From Saturnia japonica (lineage: Eukaryota; Arthropoda; Insecta; Lepidoptera; Saturniidae), in the NCBI GenBank assembly GCA_033032175.1, contig CM065325.1, positions 8,894,930 through 8,958,929 on the forward strand: a DNA stretch of 64,000 nt, written 5' to 3'. The position numbers were made by a program, and so were the translations under genes. Every line of letters starts with the position of its first letter. The first letter of the stretch is position 1. This document shows, in pieces, positions 31,890 through 44,900 of this stretch. The notes beneath the pieces are model-generated. The model searched no databases. It had not been told where the DNA came from and saw only the letters and a program-made list of their open reading frames with translations.

Positions 31890-33100
31890 TTTACGGTATA
31901 AAACCAAACGTGATAGTTTCGCATTTATTACGTGCCTTTGGTACGCATAATTTCTTTATGTAGCATAGGCACCTTTGAGTGGTCACGCGAGGTTTAAAGG
32001 GCGACTTAAAATCGTTTTCTCGTGTTTCCCTGTAGTTTTCCCCGCATCTGTTAAAGTTGACCCACTGGCCTCGATAATAGCACAAAGGGCCGACCAAAGG
32101 TTACTGTTGTAAAATTCTTCTAGCAGTTACAATTATCGTATAAAACGATTGAGCCTGCGAAATGGGTTCAATAAATTGTTCGAGTTAACTTTTTCCGTAC
32201 TTGTTTATACTAACATTTCATGTTAGGCGACATTATCAATCAATCATCAGCTATTAATTATCGTACATCATCAGTCATTCCACAGGATACAGTCGCAGAT
32301 GATAATTATATCAAATCTAAAACATCTTCGGGACTTTAACATACCACACTATTTACTTATATGCTTGTCATCACTTCATATTATTTTAACTACAATATCA
32401 TAAACAACTTAGAAATACGTGAACAAACGTAACAAACAATAACAATAAGAATTGATCAAGCCGTTTTTGAGTTAAATCTGGACATACAAACAGACAGGCA
32501 GACAAAAAAAATGGGATGTGGCTGTGTCTGGACACGGCGCGGCCATGTTTTGTCCGTGAATACGTGTATGTAACGGGTAATATTTTACGTATATAATACG
32601 CTAGGTATTTTATGTATGTCATAATCATGTTTTAACACTAAGAAGTCCTTTGGGTTTCCATGTTTTGTTTATAATGGCAATTATATCTTTTCGTCGGGTT
32701 CAGGAAAGTAATCAATTAAACAAATAATTACTGTGTTTTAACTATAATTAAAATGACCTATGTCTGTGATACGAAAAGTATGATACAAGTGGATTTCTGG
32801 TAAGCTTTAAATCAATATAGGTATTACCTAACGTATTTGAAGAAGTTTCGATGTAAGACAGATTTAACTCACTGAGCATGAAGCAGGGCAATAAGCGGTC
32901 TTGTGTCATTAACTCTAAAGTCAAATTGGTAATAATTGGTGTAGTGTGATCAGGCCTCGTAATCGGGTATAATTTTAGCGATGTTTTTCGAATATTTTAA
33001 TAACGATCGTAATATAAAGAGTTTAATTTCTGCTAACTCTTTGCCTTGACACAGACCCGATTACCAATTTGAAAATGCCATTGACCATTATGTTTTCTAG
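31890..33100. other. Intergenic, nothing identified
   Basis: AT-rich sequence. A fragment at about 32450-32510 (GCCGTTTTTGAGTTAAATCT) is a reverse piece of the CTAG-ended repeats. No gene is seen. Confidence 0.35.
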
Positions 33101-33129
33101 ACAAACATTATAACAGACAGCCTTTGCGT

Positions 33130-33800
33130 CTTTCATTTGCGAATTAATTTCCGAAATGTCAATGTTAACTCTATTACAATCAGTGAAGCTATTGATGTTG
33201 CGATAGTGGTGACTCTACCAGCTATCATGTGACTTGATAATGATGATACCGTCGCTGATGATGTAGTTGCAATTTGTCTGCGCTTAGCGGTATTACAAAT
33301 TGATCTCAGATCAAAGCCAGGGACATGCACTGGCATGGAATCTTCACTCCAAGTCTCGCTAATTGTCAAATAATCAGATCGGTTGATGATTGAATCGGTA
33401 GAAATGTCTTTTGAGTGCGCATCCAAGCTTTATGAACTAATGGCGGTGATAAGTTATAACACACATCACACTTATGTCCGAATGGATTGATTACAAACGT
33501 CGTAGTGAATCGTGCACTAGCAGCTACCCAATGTGTCTTCATAATCGACGATCGTACAGAATCGAAGCCTACACCAGTACGGCGTCAATATAGAAGCGAT
33601 TTCATTATACACTTGCATAATTTAAACCGTCCCAGCTGCAGATATACTAGCACCGTCGTTGATCCGTTCGGCCGCATTCATTCTTTTACGTTTCCGGCAC
33701 TGCTTCACTTGTTCATATGGTGTTTTATTGGTATCATTCAGTTGCTCTTGACAAGCCCGTTCTTACCGTATACGATATCTGTATTTGGATTTAGTTTTTT
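33130..33800 (-). pseudogene. Decayed transposon-encoded protein remnant
   Basis: On the minus strand, fragments in several frames resemble a protein of Helitron- or helicase-associated type: INPFGHKCDVCYN (about 33490), DYLTISETWSEDSMPVHVPG (about 33390-33330, an endonuclease-like ETW motif), and a basic stretch YEQVKQCRKRKRMNAAERI (about 33715-33660). Stops and frame changes separate them. The family assignment is a guess from motif style. Confidence 0.35.
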
Positions 33801-33904
33801 GACGCGTATATGCGGACATTATATATTTTTGATTAGATTTTTATATTTTAACGTCAAACTTGTTGTTGGTAGTAGGCCTTGGAAGGACATTTTTTAGCTC
33901 ATCG

Positions 33905-34670
33905 GTATACAAGTTCTTATAAAGAACTTCTTCGTTTACGACTGAACGACCTTTTAATACTAATTAGCAATGTTATATTCGATTATAAAAATAAGTAGTT
34001 CGGTTACTAATATTAGTAATTACTAACCAACAAAATAATAAGTAAATTTGTACATTATGTAAATTATTCATGATCGCCCACCGCTAATTATAATCTATTA
34101 TGGATTCTCAAAATGTCAAGAAGACCATAATATACAGCTGTCATATACATATAGCTTAATCAGTGTAATACATTAATTTTGTACCCGAAAATTATACATT
34201 CAATAAATTTTATGACTAACTGCACGTTGACTATTGAAAATAAAGAACAGCAATTTGCTCCTTCAAACGTATTTATTAATTTATACGAAGCTTCATGAGC
34301 AGATAAACGTCAAAAGGGCCATCATAGCGTGCCACTAATAAAATAAATTTGATGAGACTTTTACAACATTACCAAAATATAACAATAAACAAGTTAATAA
34401 TCAAAAAGGAAACAAAAAACCTGACAGCAATAAAACCACTTACTTGACTATTAAATTTTTTTCTTCCTATTTTTGCTTTTTATTTGTTTTCCCGACCTCG
34501 TACTTAAATATGATATAGCCTACGTCACACCCACAATTAAGACGAATCTAACGACACCTTATGTGCTAAAATCCATCAAACCGTTTAGCGTACAGGCGTG
34601 CCAAAGAAAGTACATATATACGCTCGAAAAACATAACCCTCCTTTTTCGCAGTCGGGTAAAAAGAAAGTC
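33905..34670. other. Intergenic, nothing identified
   Basis: AT-rich, with no repeat or coding signal that I can support. Confidence 0.3.
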
Positions 34671-34675
34671 ATCTA

Positions 34676-35438
34676 TCTATACAATTAATAAAATTGAAGT
34701 ATCTGTTTGTAATGTCAAAATAACAACATAAAATAACATACCATCACGCCTATATTCCCCGAAGGGTTAGGCAAAGGTGTACATTAGTACACCCACAGTT
34801 CGCCGAGTATGTTTTTAGGTCCCATGTAATAGGGGGCGAGCTTATTGCCATTAATCGGGCACAAAGCCAAACTCCGAGCTGCTACTGAGAATTTCATAGG
34901 AAAAACCCAATAACACTTTGCTCGACCTGAGAATCGAACCCAGGACCTTGAACATAGTAGTCGCGCTTGGGACCTCTAGGCTAATCAGGCAGTACTACAT
35001 ACAACAGCTTTTTTACTTTTTACTAAATACATATTATGAAGGTAAAAAAACATTTAAGATTTTTTCGCCTGTGTGTCTGTCTGTTTGTTCAGAGTGATCT
35101 ACGAAAAGGTGGGATCAATTTTGACGGGACTTTGATTGGTTACAGTTACGTGGACGTTATATAGAGTAACTTAGGCTACTTTTAGTTTAGAAAAATAATT
35201 AAGGTTCCGCGCAAATAAAATAAAAACTAGTCATGGTGAATCAGTTCGGGCGCTTAAATAGCTTACGCTAAGTAAACCATAAGAGATACAGCAAATTAAT
35301 GTACTACTACATAATTGTTGTAAAAAAGTCATCAAGATTATATATAAAATAGCCGGGAGCGGGGGAGCAAGTTGTCGCGCATGTGCCCAATCGATGGCAT
35401 TCTGTAGTCCACGTGAGCGAAACCGCGGGCACAGCTAG
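34676..35438 (+). mobile_element. Helitron-like element with a SINE inside
   Basis: It starts TCTATACAATTAAT after an A and ends GAAACCGCGGGCACAGCTAG before a T. The interior has the GATCTACGAAAAGG and TTGATTGGTTACAG phrases and a SINE family 1 copy at 34735-34993. No coding capacity. Confidence 0.5.
34735..34993 (-). repeat. tRNA-derived SINE family 1, copy 1
   Basis: On the minus strand, the head carries A-box TTAGCCTAGAGGTC and B-box GGTTCGATTCTC, then the body (AGCAGCTCGGAGTTTGGC, AATGTACACCTTTGCC) and tail GGCGTGATGGTATG. It matches 51111-51367, 63315-63565 and the split copy 52678-53510. Confidence 0.8.
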
Positions 35439-35999
35439 TTAAAGATTAAATATGTAATCTGATCGATTGTTGGTTTAAATTTTGTAACGATTTTTTCCTT
35501 GTATGTCTATTTAGAGTTATTTTAAGAATGACGTCAGTCAGTAGTTGTAAATGAGGTAAGTATAGATACCTGCGATGTAGTTAATGTATTGTTTATTTAT
35601 ATTATGCAAAAGGCGTCGACCGTATAAAATAATAATTAAAACAGTACGTTTTTATCTACCAAAAATATTAATATATAAAACTATTCACACGGAATTAATT
35701 TCTGAAAACCAGCAATATAGCAGAGTTTATTAAACACTTTAGTTAAAATAGAGTAATTTAAGAAAAATTAACTATAAACTAGGTCGTGTATCGATCAGGT
35801 TTAACCCGCCCTCACGATATTTACTTTAAGTCCGTGTACGCAGCTCAGGCTGTCAAGATTTTGATGGGTTAAATAGAAAATGCGGGTACATGCACAACCC
35901 GTACGTACTGTCTGAAGCGAACGGCATATCATTATAAAACGTGAATAAATTTGCCTTGATGATTAATCATAACTTTTTAAAATTCTTTGTAGGTTTAGG

Positions 36000-36290
36000 A
36001 TTTGGCTACAATCTCACATGATGTAAGTGATGATGTGGCCAAAGATGGGTAACACGATAAGAGGGGGCTGGCTCTCAAGTTTAGCTAACGGAACACACCT
36101 ATAGGTGCTAGGCAATTGATTTCAGCTTAATGGTGGTAGCTAGCCAGGCGGGCATTAGAAATACAATGGTTTTATCACGATGTTTTCTTTCACCGAAAAC
36201 TCAGGCACATTGCAGGGATTCAAACTCGCGTCGCTCTTAAGGTTCCACATCAGATACTCCAGACGTTCGATTTGTATGTGTCATCAAGAT
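36000..36290 (-). repeat. tRNA-derived SINE family 2, copy 3
   Basis: The body phrases TGGTGGTAGCTAGCCAGGCG and ATGGTTTTATCACGATG match 13085-13335 and 61890-62310 in the same order. The tRNA-like head at the right end is decayed (GGGATTCAAACTCGCG). Confidence 0.55.
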
Positions 36291-36299
36291 ACGCATAAC

Positions 36300-37520
36300 A
36301 GATTATTAAATAATTTTTACTAAGGCGGTATTTCGATATCTCTAACAGTTTGGCTGGGCTTTTGATTTTCACGCCAGAATCAAATCTTCGAAAATCCAAG
36401 CTTTGATAGTATTCCCTTTAAGTGGGTATTATGCTCTATCGGTGTGCCAAATTTCAGCTCTCTAGGTATTAGGGATGTACTGGTTCTATTTTGATGATCA
36501 TTCAGTGTCGAATTTTCGTAACTTTGAACAGATGAAGCTATGAACTTGAAAAACTAGATATTGAAGGGTTCCATAAGTACTCTTAGTAAACAGAATTTCA
36601 GCCTTCTACAATAATTCAGTGTTGCTAGACATAGCCGTGAAAATACGCCGAAATGCTTCCAAGAAAGATGGTACGGCCGTGCCATGCGCTCGACTTGGTA
36701 TTCCCACACTACACGCTACCACTAAGTCATCATTGCTTCACATCACTGTTCAAGTGATTCACTACTTTAAATGTACAATGTACCTACATATATCGATATA
36801 ACTTTATATACATGTTCACAAGTTCACTTATAATAATATAATAGCAACTTACATCGTATCTACCATATATAAGTAGTTATGATATGGCGTTAATGAAGCC
36901 TTACTATCCACTTCTATTGTAATAAATATTTATGAAGTCATTTTATTATGGCGTGTTACCAAAAAATGACTATATACATGTTTATTAATATCATTACAAT
37001 AATAAACTGTGACATATACGTATATGTTTACAAAATTTTAAGATACCGAGGAATTCCAGAATCCCGGTACTCATATAAATTGTTCGCCGGAAACACCAGT
37101 TCTGGGAAAATGTTATTTTTATTTCAACTCCTAAGTATGAGTATATACATTAAAACTGAACATCCATATTTTCTATTACCTTACAGTATTGGTTACTGTA
37201 TGTGATAATAAAACTGTAACGTGTTTATTTTACGACTGTTCCAGTTTGGTCAAATAGCATATTAATTGAAAAAAAGGAAATGAGATTGCTACCAAGGGAG
37301 GTTATAAAATGCCGAAGGTTGATGTTAGTGAGTCGAGTAATCAGATGTACTGGTAGTTTTTGCGTCGTCTACAGTAAGCGATTGCCAAATGTGGGTCAGC
37401 GATCAATCGCGATAAACAGTAAGTTCGCTCATGGTTGCGATTAAATGGAAATTAAACGATCGGTTGTCGTCACTGCCCACTGCCCAGCTAACTCACCCCC
37501 TTTATGTACATTATAATATA
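36300..37520. other. Intergenic, nothing identified
   Basis: No gene or recognised repeat. Short open frames at 36619 and 36948 have no protein-like composition. Confidence 0.3.
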
Positions 37521-37525
37521 AATAA

Positions 37526-38374
37526 TCTAAATTAATAAATCTGTAGTTCTGTCTGTACAGTTAAATTTGTGACCAAATTTACTGTTAAGCATACTATTTA
37601 TACGATACTGATCACGAATATGCCATTTTTTTGTGTGTCTATTTGTTTTACTCAACAGATTTAACTCAAAAACGGCTCGACCGATTCTTGTGATATTTTG
37701 TACACGGAATGTTTATGTTATTGGCCAATTGATAGGGTATATATAAGAAATTTCAATATTATCTACTTTTAGAAATGTAAAAAAATTTTTTTTTACAATA
37801 TTACAATAAACTTTTTTCGTTAAATTTTGACCGATTTTACTGAAATTTTGTACACGGTATAAGCCATTCCACGAATGATGAGCTATGAGAATTTTTAATA
37901 GGTAACACTTTAAGGAATCGTAAAAAAAGAATTTCCAAAACTTAAATATCCAATTAAAACTAAACCAATTTTGATGAAATTTTGTACTCGGGAAATATAA
38001 GTAATTGTATAATTGATGGGCTATAATTGTCAATATTATAATTGTATAATTGTCAATATTACTTTTAGAAATGCAAAAAAAAAGAAGACCAAAAAATTAA
38101 ATACTCACAATTCTCAATCGATTTTGATAAAATTTTGTAGACGGGAAGCCTACATCACTGAAAGGCTATAAGAATAATCAATAATATTAGAAATCGTAGA
38201 ATAAAATAGAAAACATCAACGATTTTGATGAAAATTGTACACGGGAAATACATGCCACTCATCAATTGAAACGACATATGAATTGTCAACAATATGAGTA
38301 AAAAATAAAATTACGACATGTTAATAATTACTGCGCAGTAACAAACGCGTGCGGAGGCGCGGGCACACCGCTAG
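37526..38374 (+). mobile_element. Helitron-like element, long copy without SINE
   Basis: It has ATCTGTAGTTCTGTCTGTAC near the start, repeated TTTTGATGAAATTTTGTAC-like phrases every 70-130 bp, and ends CGGGCACACCGCTAG. It is homologous to 50480-51430 and contains the site (AGTAAAAAATAAAA, about 38297) that is occupied by a SINE in that copy. Confidence 0.6.
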
Positions 38375-38379
38375 AGGTT

Positions 38380-41300
38380 ATATAACTTCACTCTACGTCC
38401 CTAAGGAGCAGAACAGTAACTATGAACGTCAAGCAATCTGATGAGCTACATGTAGGCAAGTACCGAAAGTGAAAACAGAAAAAGGCCATATGGGTGTTGG
38501 AAACGGGTGAAACTGTGGGCTACAACTAATAATATAACTGTAGAACTTTTTAGTCAAGTTTTACATTTTACATAGAGTAATGAGCACACCGTAGACTACT
38601 ACATTTTTAATTAATTTCGGTTTTTTAATTACGTTCAAAACTACATACTGCATAGGTATAATAGTAAAACTGTAAATATCGTGGTAAGTTAGCAGCATTA
38701 GTCATTCGCACTTCGCAGCGATTTACACAAGGATAACAACTTGAGTATGTGTCAACTTACATTTTTATTTAATTAAATATCTACTAATACGTAAGCATAA
38801 TTTTACGACCTTATACATCCGACTATATATTTTTTATATACTACAAAGGTGGCAAACAAGAATACGGCCCGTCTGATAGTAAGTGGCTACCGTTGCCTAT
38901 GGGCGCTTGTAATACCATAGTTATTATAGTTTAACCCATTTTTTTAATATTAAGTGGAGAACAGGTATGCATTCCACGTGATGTTAAGTGTTCACTGCTG
39001 CCTTAACAAACTCGAACATACCGTTGTCGTATGTATCAGTCCTAATAGGTGGCTACTTCTGAGGTCTGATTGGAAGCACTTTTTATGGCAGCGCGTATTC
39101 AGATTATCTAATTTAACATTAACGATATAGTATATAATCTTTGTGAAATATATGTAATACACAACGTAAATATTCTCTTTTATCTTGTAGGAATTTACTG
39201 TACTATTTGTCCTCTTTCCCATTCATATACGATTATAATCCTATATTCATATTATATGTGTATATACATATATATAATACTTCCTAGTAATTAAATTATA
39301 AAACAAATATTTTACTAATTAAAATCTACTGAATCAAGTATTATAGACAGATTAACTTAGTTCATATATTAACTTTAGGATCTAAAGTACAATAAAAGTA
39401 AAATTATAACTATAATAAAATTAAGGATGAATCTTTTAAATGAAACTGTATATTTTGTTGATTTGCACGGCTGATTCGGGGAGGACAGAGATAATTACAA
39501 TACTTAAACTATTCTTAGCTACTTCAACCGCAAGCTTCAACTAATTATTAATCTATATCTAAAAGCCATATTTTTATAAAAGAATATTATAAGACACTAT
39601 TTCTATGGTATTATAAATTTAATTAGACAGAACTCACTCACCTTTATGATGACTATGGTTGTCGATAGAATTCTCCTAAAGCGAGGACAGTTTAATATCA
39701 GTTCAAAGCACTTCGTGAATTGGTTTACATTGAAAATATGCAACCTACTAATACTACACGTCTGGTTTCTAATAACACAATTTCAGTCAATATTCGTAGA
39801 TATTTTAACAATAGACGAGTAACACGATTTCCTTTTCAGTAATCGGTAAACAAACATTAAATAACGAAGGTATATTGTGTAGCCTTTGGGCTGCCCCGTT
39901 GCCATGACTACATGAGGGACGGGACGCTTGAGCTTTACCATGACTTTATCAACGTGGTCTCACATTTAATTGTGCCAGTGGCTTTATATAAATTGTAACT
40001 CATAAATTAATGACTGGTTTACGTTGTGCAGTCTAGCGAAGACAAATCACTAATGTATGTTGTAACTATTAAACCTAAAAAAATCCCAAATTGTTAGTGA
40101 AAAGGTGCTCATATTCTTTTCATTATCTTCGAATTGTGAGATTAATAAATATTTGCTCATTATTATATTTTTTATAGACAAATACTCGTTATTACGAGTG
40201 AAGCCTAATTGTCAACAAAAAACAGTTTTTATTTCTATGATCGGAATAGTTTAAAAGAACCTGGTATTAACAAGCAACAATTTGGAACTTCTATCAGTAA
40301 ACGGTAAAGGCTGTGTTACTAAATACCTATCTACAACTTACCTGTTCCACATATTGGTGTGTGACACAAAGTACCTATATAAACTGTTTCAGTTTGGAAC
40401 ATACTATTCCCTATTCAAGCTTAAGAATCTTTACTTTGTTGAGAAAGATACAAACAAATGTTATTGGAACAAGCAACCTCTGACTTTTTGACAAACTTCA
40501 AACCAATTGTAATGAACGTAAATAAAGAGATATATTGGACCATGGAGAAGGACATAGGCTACCTTATGTAAACGTGAAGGGGTGAAATAGGAGATGAAAG
40601 TTTTTATGAAGAACCCATATTGTCTCAAATTAAGGAGGTGAAAATTCATATTTATTCTTTTAGTAACTTGGTAATGTGTTGGATTCATATTAGCATATAG
40701 TTACAATACCATACACACAATGATAAACCCATGTATGATTTTCTTTTGGTTTATCGTGTTTCGAAATTAGTCGGTGTATTGTAGTAATATAGCGGGGGTG
40801 GTAGTGATCACGACCACCATACACATAGTGACAAACCCATCTATGATTTTCTTTTGGTTTGCCGTGTTAAGAGATCAGTCTATGTATATCCAATAATACG
40901 CATACGAAGTCGCGGGTACCAGCTAGTAGATAATAATTTTATCAGGTGGTTATCAATTATTTTAAAATTTCATCATCTCTGAAATTATTAGACCAAATAT
41001 CATGCTGTAAAGGGTAAAGTTTATCTTCATAAAATTTGTTGATGAAGTATCTTTCGTTCGTAAGGATTATATGCCATGCAAACAAAATAACGCTCATAAA
41101 TAACTTCTTGATTTTTAAAAAACTTTTGTTACAAAATACCTCATTGTGGATTATATATAAGAGATTGCGGACTTTTTTTAGATATAAATACTAAGGACCA
41201 ATATTTTTGTAGAACATTGTATTTACGTATCAATAACCATTATACGGATAAAGTAGCTCGGGAACGGTTCGTATTCCGTTATGCTTCAAAACTCGATAAT

Positions 41301-41620
41301 AAAGGCTATCTAAGAGATGTAGCTTAATCTCGTAAATCTAGCTACCTTATACAAAAAAAAAATTTCGAATCAGACTGGTAGTTCCAGAAATTAGCATGTT
41401 TAAAAAAAACTTTTGCGCTTTATTATATCAGTATCTACTTATATAGATATTTCACATTTATTATATCCCTCTATACCTTATGTGTATGGTATTTTAAGGT
41501 ATAGATTTATTTTGTCAAAAATTACTCATAACGTAAATTTATATTGTTATGGACTTGATTTATTATAACACTATAAGCGATACGGCATAATGAAACTAAA
41601 ACAATAAAGGCAGGCTCAAA
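38380..41620. other. Intergenic, downstream of the DUF4789 gene
   Basis: No gene is seen. At 38840-38935 is a partial copy of the repeat found at 49440-49715 (AAGAATACGGCCCGTCTGAT). At 40690-40926 is a CTAG-ended element with two direct copies of a roughly 68-bp unit (40707 and 40819, ATGATTTTCTTTTGGTTT). At 41230-41440 are decayed pieces of the GAGATTAGC-type repeat. Confidence 0.4.
40690..40926 (+). repeat. CTAG-ended element with internal direct repeat
   Basis: Two units starting CCATACACA at about 40710 and 40818 share ATGATTTTCTTTTGGTTT and the following CGTGTT..GATCAGTC block. The element ends CGCGGGTACCAGCTAG. A related fragment is at 49715-49760. Confidence 0.5.
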
Positions 41621-41624
41621 AACT

Positions 41625-41630
41625 TTTATT
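41625..41630 (-). terminator. Poly(A) signal of the DUF4789 gene
   Basis: AATAAA overlaps the TAA stop codon. A T/G-rich stretch follows within 30 nt. This implies a very short 3' UTR. Confidence 0.5.
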
Positions 41631-41987
41631 AAAATAGAAGTGGAACACATTTTCCAAGAATACTCCTCTTACAACCAGGTGGGCATTCTTTTGATGGTAG
41701 GCTTTCCGAAAATCTCGAACTGAAACTAAGTCTCACACAACTGACCACTAAAGTTGTAGCGTTAACTCCTAGTGATGCTGGAATTGGGTTCATAAAGTTA
41801 CATGGGTTTGAGGATCCGAGCCTTTCACATTTCCCATTCCAAAGAACGTAAGAGTCGATGTTACAAGGATTCTTCTCACATACCGGTATCACGGAGTTTT
41901 GTGGTAAAACCAAGTAGGAACCCTCTGGGCATGGCCCTTGTCGAAACGCACCCCAGCACTTATCGGTACTCGGGTGGTACAAATATG
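41629..41987 (-). CDS. DUF4789 gene exon 3 (terminal)
   Basis: The acceptor TTGTTTCAG|CATATTTG opens 119 codons to TAA at 41631-41629. It carries eleven cysteines, including GPCPEG, KNPCNIDSY, SNPCNF and the final CPPGCKR..GKC cluster. Confidence 0.9.
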
Positions 41988-44900
41988 CTGAAACAATATA
42001 ATTTGTACAGACAACACAGTAGGTATATAAAATTAGCTATATTCATAATTATCAGTGCCCCGCGGCTTCGTAAGCGTTTATTACGCAGTAATCATTATAG
42101 TCTCGTTATTTTATTTTTACACATATCATTCTAATAGTTCTAATAGCCTATTAAATAAGGAATGGCATATACACAACTTCATAAAAATCAGTTGACAGTT
42201 CTAATAAAAATTTAATTTTTATATTCGTCTTATTCGTTAGTGATCCTTTATAACAGAAGTTTATCAAGAAAAATGGATTTTTTTTTATTAAGGTACAGAC
42301 AGTAGAACTACATATTTAGGTACTGCCACTTAGGTTTAAAAATTCTGAGAGCTATGTCAGTGACTTTTATTCTTCTGCGGATCTCCTTATTACTGATTCG
42401 ATCACGCAGAGAGACTCTGAGCATAGCCCACTCCTTGCCCTTTGAGTGACCTTGAGCTTTCTATTCCGAGCTATCGTTACTACGTCTACTTTTAGAAGTT
42501 ATTACAATAACATACTAAGGAATTATCTACGGAACTTCGGATCGACACTTCAGTGATCTACCTCAAATTATAACGGATAACTTTTCTATAAATTAAAAAT
42601 TGTCTCGTAAATCGTATAAGTAGTTCTCCAGGAGAGGAAGTGCACAGAGAAATATCTCTTTGGAAATTTCTCTCTACTCTGAGCACCCTGACTAGTGTCA
42701 TTATATGAGGAGTAGTTGTAGAGTAGAGGTATTCCTCCACCCTGCAACAGATTGCAGTCAAATCATCTTGGGTCATGTACCTGCAGAGTTTGGTGAGTAG
42801 GATTTCCACTTTTCGAGATCTCCTCGGGGAAGGAAGGTTCAAGGTCGGCAACGCGCTAATGATACCTGCGTTACAAACGTCCGTAGACTACGGTAACCGC
42901 TTATATCATCAAGCGAACCTTAAGCTTGCTTATCGCCTTAGTTGCATCAAAAATATTTCAAATCAGCCACATTGTGGGCTGAACACACTGGATATGAAAT
43001 TCTGGCTGTACCGATAATATAACTAAACTAAAAACTGCCATTTAATTTTTTTACATCATTTCAAAGCTAAACACACATACATGCCTACTATGTAGGTACA
43101 TACATGAACAGTTAAATGTGTACGCTATATTAATCTACATTATAAAATAGAAACGAGAAGCAGCAAGCGACCGTACAGAAATGAAAGTTTTGTATTAGAA
43201 ACTTTATACGTCACCCTGAAAGGACGTTTGCTATGAACCCCTAATATCTAATTTTTTATATCTACATAATGTTAGTAGATTTTGCCATTCAGCTTGAGAT
43301 AAACAATTTCGTTGGGAACGGATGCAACACTTTTTGTAGAAAAACAAAATACAAAAGTGAATGCATGTACTTATTTAGTACGCGAGTTGAAAGTGACACT
43401 TCTTCTATGCTATGCTGACACATAACATCGACTATGACTGACTATCTTTACCACAATAAATCAAGAAGCGTAGCAAGCAATTTCATTGTGAACTTTTTAT
43501 GACAATGTGTGCGCACATTGTAAGAATCCACAGTCATCATTTTTTTGTAACGTCGCTGAAGAATAAACTTGAGTGAATAAAATGAATAAGGATTTAAAAC
43601 TAGGTAATTTATGTTCTTTTTACAAAAACAATACATATATAATTTGTCTAATGTTGGCTACCTGGTCTGCAATCACATATCCAGTCATCTTTTTGGTCTC
43701 CTGGGTAATACCACTCGTTCGCAGAGCACATCGCAGGGATATACACTGGTTGGCGGTTCTGTAATCATATTGAACCACATTTAACAATAGTTGTCTCTGG
43801 AAACTATAGAGGAAATTTACTATCACAGGACCGAACTTAGGGAGCGTTATAGCGAGAGTTTGCTCGCGCCGGTGCGTAACTTATTTATTAACGGTACAAT
43901 GTTATTTGCTTCGCCAATTATTAGAACTTTACATCTACATAAAAGTCAAAATTAGTAGAATGTTTCTTTTAATGATTAAAGTATGCCGATCCTCCTATGA
44001 ATGCCCACTTCGTTGAGTAATTAAAATAAAATACATATAAAACCTAATAACTCAGGAAATCTTATTAATATTAAAATAAGCAACATATTAAGTCAATTCA
44101 ACGCAGAGGCTCAATTAAATATAAATAATAATATTATCACATATTTACTCCAAATGTATCAACTGTACCTGGTTTATAATTATTATTAGTTTACTATATA
44201 ATTTATAAGAAATCAAAAACAAAAACATCTTTATTAAATTGAAACCCTAAGAAGGCACTTATAAACTTTAAAACACAACAACCACGTACCTACTGGTTCG
44301 GAAAACAACCTCAACCATTAAGAAGAACCGGCAAGAAACGAGACAGCGATAGAAGAACAAGATTGGGTTTATTTAATTAAATTAAAAAAAATTATACAAT
44401 TAAGTATTAAACCGTTTTATTTTTATTATAATGCTCGCCAAGGGTCCAGCTACATTTTTAGAAGCCTACCAAGGTTTATTGAAAATTGACATTTTTTGTC
44501 GTAATCCAATATTGTCTAGTACCTACACCCTAAGTCTAGAGGGAGGACGGGCTCTCGAGGGCAGCTGCACACACCTACGGGTTCTTGGTGACAGATTTTC
44601 ACCTTGAGGATGGTAGGTAGTAAGTCAGCTATTGTTTTAATTACGTTTCCTTCACTGAAAACTTGGCTCATTGAAAATATTCAAACTCATGTCTACAGAT
44701 GCGGTATCCGTACACGCTACCATTGGTACTATTGCGACTATAGCGTCAGTCGCTATAAATGGAGATTCGAATCCTAAAATGTACCTGAGTTTTCGACGAA
44801 GGAAAACACTGTGATGAATTCATATCACAGCGGTAGAGCATTTTCTAATGCCTGCCTGACTGTCTGTCTAACGCTTTGAAGTTAAAAATGTGTCATGACT

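Noticed and set aside
33487..33897. Plus-strand open frame of 136 codons as a membrane protein
   Set aside because: Hydrophobic look comes from T-rich sequence; the minus strand carries the transposon-like motifs, and no splice or family support exists.
37740..38290. Regularly spaced repeats as a CRISPR-like or satellite array
   Set aside because: The TTTTGATGAAATTTTGTAC-like phrases are irregularly spaced and diverged, and belong to the internal structure of a Helitron-like element seen again at 50480-51430.
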